Source: Anaerolineae bacterium (GTDB lineage Bacteria > Chloroflexota > Anaerolineae > B4-G1). From it: a DNA stretch of 18,306 nt. How positions within the stretch are numbered: the first letter of the stretch is position 1; each line of letters begins with the position of its first letter. The position numbers and the translations under genes are program-made. The stretch covers positions 1 through 18,306 of the forward strand of contig JAUXFI010000010.1 of the NCBI GenBank assembly GCA_030620125.1, read 5' to 3'. A model generated the notes under the pieces. It was not told the origin of the DNA. It made no database searches and saw only the letters and a program-made list of their open reading frames with translations. Of this stretch, positions 6,038 to 13,358 are shown piece after piece.

Positions 6038-6145
6038 TTGCTGACATCAAACGCGGTATTGGGGAAGGCAATACACCTGCCTCCGGCGCCTTCGAGCCAC
6101 CAGGTCACATAGAACGGGCACTCACCCTTGTCAACCGCGTTACAG
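6038..6145 (+). ncRNA. Candidate structured RNA between the glycosyltransferase gene and tRNA-Ser
   Basis: This stretch has no gene I can support but has nested pairing. AACGCGGT (6050-6057) is the exact reverse complement of ACCGCGTT (6134-6141) and could close the molecule. Inside it are GTATTG/CAATAC (6056-6061, 6069-6074), ACCTG/CAGGT (6075-6079, 6101-6105) and GGG/CCC (6116-6118, 6125-6127). An extended -10 promoter precedes it. I compared it by eye with SRP RNA and tmRNA motifs and found no match. No terminator follows; the closing arm overlaps the spacer of the tRNA promoter. Confidence 0.25.
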
Positions 6146-6156
6146 GATGGTATAAT
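6128..6156 (+). promoter_or_regulatory. Sigma-70 promoter of tRNA-Ser
   Basis: TTGTCA (6128-6133), a 17-bp spacer and a perfect TATAAT (6151-6156). The expected start near 6163 leaves a 12-nt 5' leader before the mature tRNA at 6175. This is one of the best consensus promoters in the window. Confidence 0.75.
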
Positions 6157-6174
6157 TCAAGCCGTAGTAAGCAT

Positions 6175-6264
6175 GGAGAGGTTGCGTAGTCCGGCCTAAC
6201 GCGCGCGCCTGGAGAGCGCGTGAGCCGCGAGGCTCCGCGGGTTCAAATCCCGCCCTCTCCGCCA
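6175..6264 (+). tRNA. tRNA-Ser (anticodon GGA), CCA encoded
   Basis: The full cloverleaf can be folded by hand. The acceptor stem is GGAGAGG (6175-6181) with CCTCTCC (6254-6260), and the discriminator is G6261. The D stem is GCGT/ACGC, the anticodon stem CGCGC/GCGCG with loop CTGGAGA (anticodon GGA), and the T stem GCGGG/CCCGC with loop TTCAAAT. The long variable arm, GAGCC-GCGA-GGCTC, is diagnostic of a class II tRNA and fits serine. The 3' CCA (6262-6264) is encoded. It should read UCC and UCU codons. Confidence 0.95.
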
Positions 6265-6266
6265 TC

Positions 6267-6298
6267 ACAGGGCGGCCCCATACCAGGGGCCGCCCTGT
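6267..6298 (+). terminator. Perfect 13-bp hairpin between tRNA-Ser and the GNAT gene
   Basis: ACAGGGCGGCCCC (6267-6279) pairs fully with GGGGCCGCCCTGT (6286-6298) around a 6-nt loop. It begins 3 nt after the tRNA CCA and ends 5 nt before the GNAT ribosome site. It lacks a U-tract, so it may only partly terminate or may act as a processing signal, letting the GNAT gene be read from the tRNA promoter. Confidence 0.5.
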
Positions 6299-6315
6299 CT
6301 GTGAGGAGGACACCG

Positions 6316-6810
6316 ATGATAGTCAACGTCCGTCGTGCCACGCCTGCTGACGCCGAGGTCATTTCCGTCGTGTGGGAGGTCGTTTGTGCAGAGCGGATCT
6401 ACACCGCCGTGAATCGGGCCTTCACGCCCCAACAGGAGCGGGACTATATCGGCTCTCTCTCCGACCGCGAGGGTATCTTGCTGGCGGAAGTGGATAACCG
6501 CGTCGTTGGCTTCCAGTCCCTGGATCTCTGGGCCAAATATACCGACTCCTTCGACCACGTCGGTGTTCTGGGCACCATTATCCTCCCCGAATGGCGACGG
6601 AAGGGCATCGGCCGCCGCCTGGTGGAGCATACGCTCGACTTTGCCCGCACCAAAAGCTACGAAAAGATCGTCATCTACGTACGGGCAGGCAACACTCAAG
6701 CCCAGACTTTTTACCGCAGCCTGGGCTTTGTGCCCAAGGGAGTACTGGCGAGGCAAGTCAAGATTGATGGGCAGTACGAGGACGAGGTCTTTATGGAATT
6801 GTTTCTGTGA
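6316..6810 (+). CDS. GNAT family N-acetyltransferase
   Basis: This 164-aa soluble enzyme should move an acetyl group from acetyl-CoA to an amine. It is a single GNAT domain, at the family's usual length. Strand 4 (VGVLGTIILPEW) leads into the acetyl-CoA pyrophosphate loop RRKGIGRRL (94-102), the Q/RxxGxG/A motif. AGNTQAQTFYRSLGF (124-138) is motif B with the usual Asn and Tyr. The best general match is the YncA/RimI-like acetyltransferase type, but the substrate is unknown. The start ATG at 6316 has GAGGAGGA 7 nt upstream; a longer frame reaching back into the tRNA is rejected. No separate promoter is seen, so it may depend on read-through from tRNA-Ser. It converges on the Nudix-GNAT gene. 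Confidence 0.88.
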   Translation: MIVNVRRATPADAEVISVVWEVVCAERIYTAVNRAFTPQQERDYIGSLSDREGILLAEVDNRVVGFQSLDLWAKYTDSFDHVGVLGTIILPEWRRKGIGRRLVEHTLDFARTKSYEKIVIYVRAGNTQAQTFYRSLGFVPKGVLARQVKIDGQYEDEVFMELFL

Positions 6811-6859
6811 GTTGGTAGATTGGGAAACTGGTGTATTGGCCCCCTACCAATCTACCAAC
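6811..6859. terminator. 13-bp inverted repeat between convergent genes
   Basis: GTTGGTAGATTGG (6811-6823) is the exact reverse complement of CCAATCTACCAAC (6847-6859), with a 23-nt spacer. It starts right after the GNAT stop codon and lies 25 bp from the stop of the opposing Nudix-GNAT gene. A shared bidirectional terminator is plausible, but U-tracts are missing on both sides. Confidence 0.4.
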
Positions 6860-6883
6860 TTGCCAATGTGCCGGTTTACCATC

Positions 6884-7837
6884 CTACCGGATGCGCAGGG
6901 GCGCGACACCACCGGCCTCGAACCCACACGCCTGGTAAAAGTCACGGGCCGCCGGGTCGCCCCGTGAGGTATCCACCAGCAGGCAGGTCGCTCCCCGCCG
7001 GTCGGCCCGCTGGATGGCCGCCTCCATCAGCGCCGCGCCGATCCTCTGTCGCCGGTACGCCGGGTCCACGGCCAGGTCGTCAATCAAGGCTCGCAGCCCG
7101 GAAAGGGCAGGGACAAACGAGAGGGAGAGAAAGCCCACCACTTTTCCGTCCGCCTCCGCGACCAGCACGTCCATCGCCAGGCTCTCGCGGAAGCGCTGGG
7201 CCGAGGCCTGCACCTGGGCCGGGGTCATGTCCATATTCGAGGGGATCAGCGGCAGCAGTTCCATAACCCGGGCTTCGTCCTCGGCGCGGGCCTCGCGGAT
7301 GATGACACCAGGCACTTGAGAGGAGAACTCTGGGGAGCGGCTGCGCGACCAACGTGCCAGTACCTCACGGTGAGTGCGGAAGGCCAGGGGCTCAGGCAGC
7401 CCATCGAGGGGAAAGATACCCACATCCTGGGCATCGTCGCCGGCCTGCAGTTCTCCGCCCACAGGCCGGGCGCGATAGAAAATGACGATGCCGCTCTGTA
7501 CCGGTCCCTCGGGGAACGAGTAGACGCCGAACAGCTCCAAGAGTTCAACGTCGAGACCTGTCTCCTCCTTGCACTCCCGTATCGCCGCTTGCTCGACGCT
7601 TTCGTCGGCCTCGATGTAGCCTGAGGGAAGCGCCCACCAGCCGACGAACGGCGGCTGGCCCCGCTGAACCAGCACGATGCCCTCCTCCATCTCCACCAGC
7701 ACGCCGGCGCCGGGCACAGGGTTACGGTACAGGATGAAACCGCAGGCAGGACACACCTCGCGCACGCGCCCGCTGACTTGCGCTGTTTCCATCGCCGTTC
7801 CGCAGCGAGGGCAGTAGATCGCTTTACTATCTTTCAT
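6884..7837 (-). CDS. Zinc-ribbon Nudix hydrolase fused to a GNAT acetyltransferase
   Basis: This 317-aa protein has two enzymes in one chain. Residues 1-35 form a zinc ribbon (Cys9, Cys12, Cys29, Cys32) like that of NudC-type hydrolases. Residues 41-160 form a Nudix domain whose box, GYIEADE...RECKEETG (73-94), fits GX5EX7REX2EEXG exactly, so it should hydrolyse a nucleoside diphosphate linked to another group. Residues 178-317 form a GNAT domain with the acetyl-CoA loop QRIGAAL (264-270) and DPAARDFYQACGF (294-306). Both parts keep their key residues. The ATG is 3 bp after the stop of the GH1 gene, with GGGGTGAG as ribosome site, so it is the third gene of the ParA-GH1 operon. Substrates of both domains are unknown. 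Confidence 0.88.
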   Translation of the reverse strand: MKDSKAIYCPRCGTAMETAQVSGRVREVCPACGFILYRNPVPGAGVLVEMEEGIVLVQRGQPPFVGWWALPSGYIEADESVEQAAIRECKEETGLDVELLELFGVYSFPEGPVQSGIVIFYRARPVGGELQAGDDAQDVGIFPLDGLPEPLAFRTHREVLARWSRSRSPEFSSQVPGVIIREARAEDEARVMELLPLIPSNMDMTPAQVQASAQRFRESLAMDVLVAEADGKVVGFLSLSFVPALSGLRALIDDLAVDPAYRRQRIGAALMEAAIQRADRRGATCLLVDTSRGDPAARDFYQACGFEAGGVAPLRIR

Positions 7838-7840
7838 CTC

Positions 7841-9457
7841 TCACCCCGGCAGCAGTTCGGCCCGCAGTTCTGGTGTGTACGTGTCAATGATCTGGGGCGT
7901 GATGGCGTTATCCCGGACGAGGTCGGCGTAGAGGTCGGCGCTGCGGCGCTGCGTGCGGGCCTGGGTTTCGGGATCGAGCGCGATGAGGCCAAAGCGTAAC
8001 GTCCACCCCTCGGCCCACTCAAAGTTGTCCACCAGCGTCCAGTGATAGTAGCCCATCACCGGGCAGCATAACTGGATCGCGTGCCACATCTGGTGCAGGT
8101 GGGTCAGGAGGTAACGTGGTCGCTGGTCGTCGTCATCGTCAGGGATACCGTTCTCGGTGACGTAGATGGGCAGGCGCAGGCGCGCCAACCGCTGGAGGCA
8201 GCGGAACATCCCTCGAGGATAGAACTCGCCGTAGCCGCCATCGAGCAGCTCGGCTCCGTCGGCGTGCAGGCGGCGGCTTGAGAGCATCTCGCGCTGAGTG
8301 CGGTCGAAGGCAACCAGATCACGGGTGTAATAGTTGAGGCCGACCCAGTCGAGGGTGCGCCGCAGTTTCCACGCCAGGCCAAAGCCTAAAGGCAGCGTCC
8401 AGCGGCCTCGGGTCAGCGCAGTGAGAATGGCTTGGTTGTAGACCTTGTCCGTCGTTCGGGCGACGCGCCGATCAAGCAGCGAGCGGGGATTGGCCGGATC
8501 GAGGATGCGCATGTTGTGGGCGATGCCAACTCGGGCGTCCGGCTGGAGACCGTGGATCTCCCGGTAGGCGGCAGCGTGGCCCGCCAGCAGGTGGCGGATG
8601 ACACGCATCGCCGTTTTGAGATCGGATTGGCCGGGAGGAAAAACGGACTCCACGTAGCCCATGTAGCCGTAGACGTTGGGTTCGTTGATGGTGCACCACA
8701 GGTCGCAGTGCTGGCCCAACGATTCGACGACCCGGCGCGCGAAGCGGGCGAAGAGTGTGACGGTCTCCTGGTTCTCCCAACCGCCCTGGTCAACCAGCCA
8801 TTGGGGGTTGGTAAAGTGATGGAGTGTGACCATCGGCTCAATGTTTCGCTCGCGCAACCCCTGCAGCATCTCGCCGTAGCGCGCCAGGGCGGAATCGTCA
8901 AACTCGCCGGGGCGGGGCTCGATACGCGACCACTCGACGGAGAGACGGAGCGCATTCAAGCCCATCGCGGCAGCGCGGTCAAAGTCGGCCTCGGCCTCCT
9001 CCCACCAGTTGCAGGCCAGCCCCGACCTGTGCCCTTCCTTGATGTGGCCCTCCTGCTGCTCCCAGGCCCACCAGTCGTTGCCAGTGTTGTTGCCCTCGAC
9101 CTGATGGGCAGCGACGGCAACGCCCCACTTGAAATCAGCGGGAAAGTGGAACGTGGCCTGGGGCATAGATGGCTTCTCTTTTGCAGGCTCAGGGGCGACC
9201 TCGGTTGTGAGTGGTTCAACCTCTACAGTGGCCTCAATCTCGACAGGGGCAGCCACGGTTTCTTCTTGAGCTAGAGGGGAGGGTAGTTGACCCTGCTCCT
9301 CGTATATCCATTCCGTATCCATTCCCTCAAGTGGATCGTGGCCTAGCGCCTTGATGGACAGTTCACCCTCCTCCCGGTGCAGCCACGCCATATCCAGGTC
9401 CTCGAACGGATCGTGGCCCAGTACCTTGTCAGACTTTTGCTTTCTTTTAGCCATCAC
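7841..9457 (-). CDS. Family 1 glycoside hydrolase with a duplicated N-terminal motif, coupled to ParA
   Basis: This 538-aa protein is a retaining beta-glycosidase (beta-glucosidase type). The GH1 domain (about 102-525) has FKWGVAVAAHQVEG, the acid/base TINEP (Glu259), the nucleophile VTENG (Glu435), and YYHWTLVDNFEWAEGW with FGL near the end. The first 98 residues are not part of GH1: a basic start (MAKRKQKSDK), two copies of a 21-residue motif (13-33 and 38-58) both built on LGHDP...E..D..W....E.G.L, and an acidic, probably disordered linker (60-98). No signal peptide, so it is cytosolic. The GTG at 9455-9457 and the ATG at 9452-9454 are both possible starts; the choice changes one residue. 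Either overlaps the ParA stop codon by 8-11 bp, which shows translational coupling. The N-terminal extension is the odd part. Confidence 0.92.
   Translation of the reverse strand: MMAKRKQKSDKVLGHDPFEDLDMAWLHREEGELSIKALGHDPLEGMDTEWIYEEQGQLPSPLAQEETVAAPVEIEATVEVEPLTTEVAPEPAKEKPSMPQATFHFPADFKWGVAVAAHQVEGNNTGNDWWAWEQQEGHIKEGHRSGLACNWWEEAEADFDRAAAMGLNALRLSVEWSRIEPRPGEFDDSALARYGEMLQGLRERNIEPMVTLHHFTNPQWLVDQGGWENQETVTLFARFARRVVESLGQHCDLWCTINEPNVYGYMGYVESVFPPGQSDLKTAMRVIRHLLAGHAAAYREIHGLQPDARVGIAHNMRILDPANPRSLLDRRVARTTDKVYNQAILTALTRGRWTLPLGFGLAWKLRRTLDWVGLNYYTRDLVAFDRTQREMLSSRRLHADGAELLDGGYGEFYPRGMFRCLQRLARLRLPIYVTENGIPDDDDDQRPRYLLTHLHQMWHAIQLCCPVMGYYHWTLVDNFEWAEGWTLRFGLIALDPETQARTQRRSADLYADLVRDNAITPQIIDTYTPELRAELLPG
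9284..9421 (-). repeat. Tandem coding repeat, two 21-residue copies in the GH1 N-terminus
   Basis: The copies occupy 9359-9421 and 9284-9346, separated by four codons. They share LGHDP, Glu, Asp, Trp, EE/EQ, Gly and a final Leu. The DNA has diverged more than the protein, especially at third positions, so the motif appears conserved by selection. Confidence 0.75.
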
Positions 9458-10202
9458 GAAGAATCCTCTCTACCAGACAGTCATAGTCAGCCCTAGCGCC
9501 ACTGCGAGGTGAGTACTCGTATATCGTCTTGTGATAACTGGGCGCTTCGGTAAGTTTCAAGTGCTTCCGGATTGGTTCAGTCACCTTGTCGGCAAAGTAA
9601 CGCTGCAAAAGCCCCAGGACTTCGCGGTTCTGCCGCGCCCGAGGGGAATAAAACGTGGGAACGATCAGGTAAAGGCAAACGCGATGTCCGGGCATTCGGG
9701 CGACCCCCTTCAGCGTCTCGATCACCTGCCGGGTACCAACCAGGGCCATGTAACTCATTGAGACCGGCACGATGAGTTCGCCGACGTATCGCATCCCACT
9801 CTCGCTCAAGATGCTGGCCGAAGGCGAAAAGTCGAAAATGACGTAATCATACTCGCTTTCCAAGTCGCGCAATTTACTGGACAGTATTTGCCGGGCCAAC
9901 CGGTCATCGTCCATGCGCCACATCATTCCTTCGGCCTGAAGCAGGCTGCTATCGCTGGCAATGAGATCGAAATTGTCCCGCGCCTGGACCACGCAATCTT
10001 GCGGTTCTGCCTGGCCTAGTAGCATGTGGGTCAGGGAATAGGAATAACGCACGCCCAGGCACATCGCCAGGCTGCCCTGAGCGTCCAGGTCAACACAAAG
10101 AACACGCACCCCACGCAAGGCCAGACCGGCCGACAGGTTCACCACTGTCGTCGTCTTGCCCGTGCCACCTTTGTAGTTCAATACTCCAATGCGTCTACTC
10201 AT
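9447..10202 (-). CDS. Orphan ParA/Soj-type ATPase
   Basis: This 251-aa protein is a deviant Walker-A ATPase of the ParA family, which dimerises with ATP, binds DNA non-specifically and positions plasmids, chromosomes or protein cargo. The P-loop is KGGTGKT (11-17), with the signature first lysine Lys11. DLDAQG (38-43) is Walker A', and YVIFDFSPS (120-128) with Asp124 is Walker B. The C-terminal half carries basic patches suited to DNA binding. There is no ParB gene or parS-like cluster in the window, and the next gene is a GH1 enzyme overlapping its stop codon. This favours a cargo-positioning ParA over a chromosome-segregation one, but that is inference. The ATG at 10202 has GGGAGAGG upstream, and the promoter at 10259-10287 fits. 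Confidence 0.93.
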   Translation of the reverse strand: MSRRIGVLNYKGGTGKTTTVVNLSAGLALRGVRVLCVDLDAQGSLAMCLGVRYSYSLTHMLLGQAEPQDCVVQARDNFDLIASDSSLLQAEGMMWRMDDDRLARQILSSKLRDLESEYDYVIFDFSPSASILSESGMRYVGELIVPVSMSYMALVGTRQVIETLKGVARMPGHRVCLYLIVPTFYSPRARQNREVLGLLQRYFADKVTEPIRKHLKLTEAPSYHKTIYEYSPRSGARADYDCLVERILRDG

Positions 10203-10258
10203 CTCAACCTCTCCCTATCCACAGAAACTGCCAGAGACCCAGACTGTATCTCACCCTA

Positions 10259-10287
10259 ATTGTACAGCGGGTTAAAGATAGGTGCAA
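10259..10287 (-). promoter_or_regulatory. Sigma-70 promoter of the ParA-GH1-Nudix operon
   Basis: On the minus strand, TTGCAC (10282-10287), a 17-bp spacer and TACAAT (10259-10264). The start is predicted near 10252, about 50 nt before the ParA ATG. No other promoter is seen inside the operon. Confidence 0.65.
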
Positions 10288-10359
10288 GCGCGATATAATC
10301 GAAACGGGCCAGAGAGTGGCAGTCAGATTGAATACCGGCAGTGTTAGCAGTAAAGACAG

Positions 10360-13077
10360 TCAAGGAGCCGTATCGGCGGCGATGGGGAATAGGATGGTGA
10401 AGGTGCTCCCCTCACCAACCTGGCTCTGCACCGTCACGCGCCCGCCGCAGACCCTGACGATCTCTTCGACCAGCGCCAGCCCCAGCCCTACGCCGCCGTA
10501 CTGCCTCCGCGTGCTCCCGTTCACCTGATAGAAGCGCTCAAAGATGCGCTCCAACTGGTCGTCCGGGATGCCGATACCTGTGTCGCTCACCTCCAGGGCA
10601 ACCTGCTCCCCCTCCTGCCGCACCCGCACGGTGATCGTTCCTCTCGCTGGGGTGAACTTGACTGCGTTGCTCAGCAGATTGTCCAGCACTCGCCGCAGAT
10701 AGATGTGAGAGCCGTTCACAGGAGGCAGATGGAGCGCGATCTCCGCCTCCAGCGTCAACCCGGCCTGCCTGGCAATCACCTGGAAATCCTGCACGGCGGT
10801 CCGAGCCAGTCCATCCAACGGCACCGGCCCCAGTTCGGGATGGTTGGCCTCGGCCTCCAGAACGAGGGTGATATCCCGCACCATGTCGCCCAGCATGCGA
10901 GCACGCCGGGCGATGACAGCCACCGGGTTTTGCTGCATGGGATGTAATTCCCCCAACTCGCCATCGTTCAGCATCTCGGCGTAGCCCCGGATGAGAGCCA
11001 GCGGTGAGCGTAGTTCGTGGGACACGTTTTGAATGAGCTGGTCCTTGAGATGATCCAATTCCTCCTGCCGGGCCAGCGCGATCGCCAACTCTTCAGCACG
11101 CCGGTGCGCCTCCCCGAAGAGCCGCGCGTTCTCGATAGCGGCAGCGGCGTGGCCGGCGAAGGCATGCAACGGCTCCAAGCAGGCCTGGACAAAAAACTCA
11201 GGAGTGGCACTGTCCACGTTGAGGAAACCAATCAATTCACCACGCACGACGATGGGCGCGGCCGCGTAGGAGCGAATCCATGCCATTTGCGGCGTGTGTA
11301 CCCAGTCGGGGTGAGTGGCGGTATCGGGGATGACCATTGACTCCTTGGTATCCACCATGTACTGCAAGTCGGGCAACTCGGAGACGTGGAAGACTGCTGT
11401 GGAGACAAACTCCTCCGTGCCAAAGTGTTCATATCCCCGCCAGCGGACAATGCGCGCCTCGTCTCCCTCAATGAGCATGATGTTGGCGGCGTCGTTGGGA
11501 ACGATGCGGCTGACCTGCTCCAGGATGCGGTACAGCACCTGCTCAGAGTCAAGCGTAGCGGTGAGCGCGGCGGTTGCCTCCCCCAGCGCCTCGGCCAGGT
11601 CACGCTCGCGGCGCAGCGCATCCTCCGCCCGCTTGCGTTCGGTGATGTCGCGGAGCGTGGCGATCATGCCAATCGGGTTGCCCATCTCGTCCTGCAGGAG
11701 TGAATTGTGCATCAAGGTGGGAAAAACCGTACCGTCGCACCGGATGTGCCAGACCTCGCCATTGAACTCGCCCGTCTCTTGAATCTGCCGGTTGGCCGCC
11801 TCCACGGCTGGCATGTGCTCAGGCGCGTGGAAGATGGAGAGATGTTTTCCGACCAGTTCCTCCGGAGTATAGCCGTGCATGGCAGCAAAGGCGCTATTCG
11901 CAAATAGCAAATTGCCTTCCAGATCAGACACGGCTATGCCTTCACTGCTCTGCTCTGCGACGGAGGAGAGCAACCGCAACCGCTCCTCCGCCCGCTTACG
12001 CTCGCTGATGTCACGCAAGACGACCAGCCGGCCGGTGAAGCGACCGCGCGAGTCGTGCAAGGGCGAGATACACAGGTCAAAAGTGCGCTGTGCCTCCCCC
12101 TCACCCAGGACGATCTCAGCGTGGGCCTCCGTCGCGTCGCGGTAGCGTTCGGCCAAGACTTTGGCGAGCGGTTCGGCTGCGCTCACCATCGAAGCCTCAG
12201 TCAAGCCATCAGGCCAACCGGACAACACCTGAGCGGCCGGTTGCCCGATAGCTTCTGACGCCGTGCGACCGATGATCTGTTCTGCCGCCGGGTTGAGGCT
12301 CACGACGCGGTTCTGCGCGTCCAGCACGATCACGCCATCCCTCATACCTTCGATGACGGCTTCACGCGCTACCGGCGCGATGTCCAATAGACGGAAGCGA
12401 AAGAGTCCCCAGGCCATCGCCAGGCCAGTTAAGGCGAAAGCGAAGAGTGTCAGATCCACAGAGGGGAACGGACCCAAGCCGGAGACATACAACACACTTC
12501 CTACCCACGGAATCAACGCGCCAATCAGCACAGCGACCACTTGCCCACGGTATGGGGATGGCGAACGAAAAAACGCCTGAATGAACAGCAATGCACCGAG
12601 CAGGACCAACAGGTAAGAGTACACCGAAAGGACCCAGAACCACGAGGCATAGGTAAAATCCAGCGCCGTGAACGGGCCGCTGGTGTCAAGTTCGACCTCA
12701 CTCCACATCAGGCTGTGGAGATCGTTGGTCCAGACAAGCAGCAGTGTGACAAGGGGCACAATCCCCAGCAAAGCCAGATTCCGGCCTGTCAGCCACTTTT
12801 CTTGACCGGTGTATTGGAGCGCAAAGGCCAGCCACGCCACCGGCACGACGACGACACCCAGGCACTGCCCCTTGGCCCAGAAGACTTTGGCCGGCAGGTC
12901 AGCGCTCCCCAGTTCCAACGCGCCCCCTAGCGACCAGCCTGCCACAGCCAACATGAGCAATGTGAACGGCATAGCTCCGGGCACAGAGCGGCGTGCCCAT
13001 GCGTAGAGCGCGAGTGCAGCCGACATGGCCGCTGTTATGACCAAAAATAACGCATAAGGGGTGTACTCCCAATGCAT
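10360..13077 (-). CDS. Membrane sensor histidine kinase: 7TM - PAS - PAS - GAF - HisKA - HATPase
   Basis: This 905-aa sensor kinase is anchored by an N-terminal seven-helix domain (about 1-230; His_kinase_N/7TM type). Two PAS domains follow (about 238-357 and 370-482), each ending in a RDI(S/T)ERKRAE linker. A GAF domain spans about 500-650. The HisKA helix has NVSHELRSPL with phosphoacceptor His687. The ATPase domain has the N box NLLSNAVKF (800-808), G1 DTGIGIP (832-838) and G2 GVGLGLALV (862-870). All catalytic motifs are intact and there is no receiver domain. No response regulator gene is adjacent, so it is an orphan kinase within this window. The start ATG at 13075-13077 has GAGGGAGG 7 nt upstream. 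The signal sensed is unknown. Confidence 0.93.
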   Translation of the reverse strand: MHWEYTPYALFLVITAAMSAALALYAWARRSVPGAMPFTLLMLAVAGWSLGGALELGSADLPAKVFWAKGQCLGVVVVPVAWLAFALQYTGQEKWLTGRNLALLGIVPLVTLLLVWTNDLHSLMWSEVELDTSGPFTALDFTYASWFWVLSVYSYLLVLLGALLFIQAFFRSPSPYRGQVVAVLIGALIPWVGSVLYVSGLGPFPSVDLTLFAFALTGLAMAWGLFRFRLLDIAPVAREAVIEGMRDGVIVLDAQNRVVSLNPAAEQIIGRTASEAIGQPAAQVLSGWPDGLTEASMVSAAEPLAKVLAERYRDATEAHAEIVLGEGEAQRTFDLCISPLHDSRGRFTGRLVVLRDISERKRAEERLRLLSSVAEQSSEGIAVSDLEGNLLFANSAFAAMHGYTPEELVGKHLSIFHAPEHMPAVEAANRQIQETGEFNGEVWHIRCDGTVFPTLMHNSLLQDEMGNPIGMIATLRDITERKRAEDALRRERDLAEALGEATAALTATLDSEQVLYRILEQVSRIVPNDAANIMLIEGDEARIVRWRGYEHFGTEEFVSTAVFHVSELPDLQYMVDTKESMVIPDTATHPDWVHTPQMAWIRSYAAAPIVVRGELIGFLNVDSATPEFFVQACLEPLHAFAGHAAAAIENARLFGEAHRRAEELAIALARQEELDHLKDQLIQNVSHELRSPLALIRGYAEMLNDGELGELHPMQQNPVAVIARRARMLGDMVRDITLVLEAEANHPELGPVPLDGLARTAVQDFQVIARQAGLTLEAEIALHLPPVNGSHIYLRRVLDNLLSNAVKFTPARGTITVRVRQEGEQVALEVSDTGIGIPDDQLERIFERFYQVNGSTRRQYGGVGLGLALVEEIVRVCGGRVTVQSQVGEGSTFTILFPIAADTAP

Positions 13078-13144
13078 CGTTCTGCCTCCCTCGCACCTGA
13101 TGTATGCACCACTAAGAGTCCGTGAGAGAATTAGTTACAGCATT

Positions 13145-13191
13145 GCGCTGGAAGCGCGAACTTGTTCGCGTCTACCCGCAACAAGTTGCGG
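13145..13191. repeat. Cluster of three adjacent palindromes
   Basis: GCGCT/AGCGC (13145-13157), CGCGAAC-TT-GTTCGCG (13155-13170) and CCGCAAC-AA-GTTGCGG (13176-13191). The last two have the same size and very similar arms, with opposite 2-nt centres. The first overlaps the second by 3 bp, so they are alternative folds. They lie in the upstream region of the sensor kinase. They could be a REP-like element or operator sites. Confidence 0.5.
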
Positions 13192-13321
13192 CATCCAACG
13201 TGGAAAGTTACGTTTTTCCGAACTCTATCCTCGGTCGCCGGTGATAGCACCACAAGTATCCAGCGCGCCCAGGAAATGAACGCAATCAGCCAATAATCCG
13301 TTGGCAGCAACCCATTGGTAC

Positions 13322-13327
13322 ATTATA
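13322..13327 (-). promoter_or_regulatory. Possible -10 box for the sensor kinase gene
   Basis: A perfect TATAAT on the minus strand. It would give a leader of about 240 nt containing the palindrome cluster. No convincing -35 hexamer lies 15-18 bp upstream, so this is a weak call. No better promoter is seen closer to the ATG. Confidence 0.25.
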
Positions 13328-13358
13328 GCCCAATAATGAAAAAATGGCTATTGGCTTT

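Noticed and set aside
6031..6189. Open frame of about 50 codons on the plus strand (and about 48 on the minus strand) before tRNA-Ser
   Set aside because: Neither has an ATG, GTG or TTG start with a ribosome site at a sensible place; the plus frame runs into the tRNA. No known protein motif was recognised. Chance or an old remnant.
8432..9274. 280-aa plus-strand frame opposite the GH1 gene
   Set aside because: Shadow of a strongly conserved GH1 coding sequence with intact catalytic motifs on the other strand.
10294..10299. TATAAT on the plus strand between ParA and the sensor kinase
   Set aside because: The -35 position (GTTAAA) is poor and no plus-strand gene follows; it would only make antisense RNA to the kinase gene.
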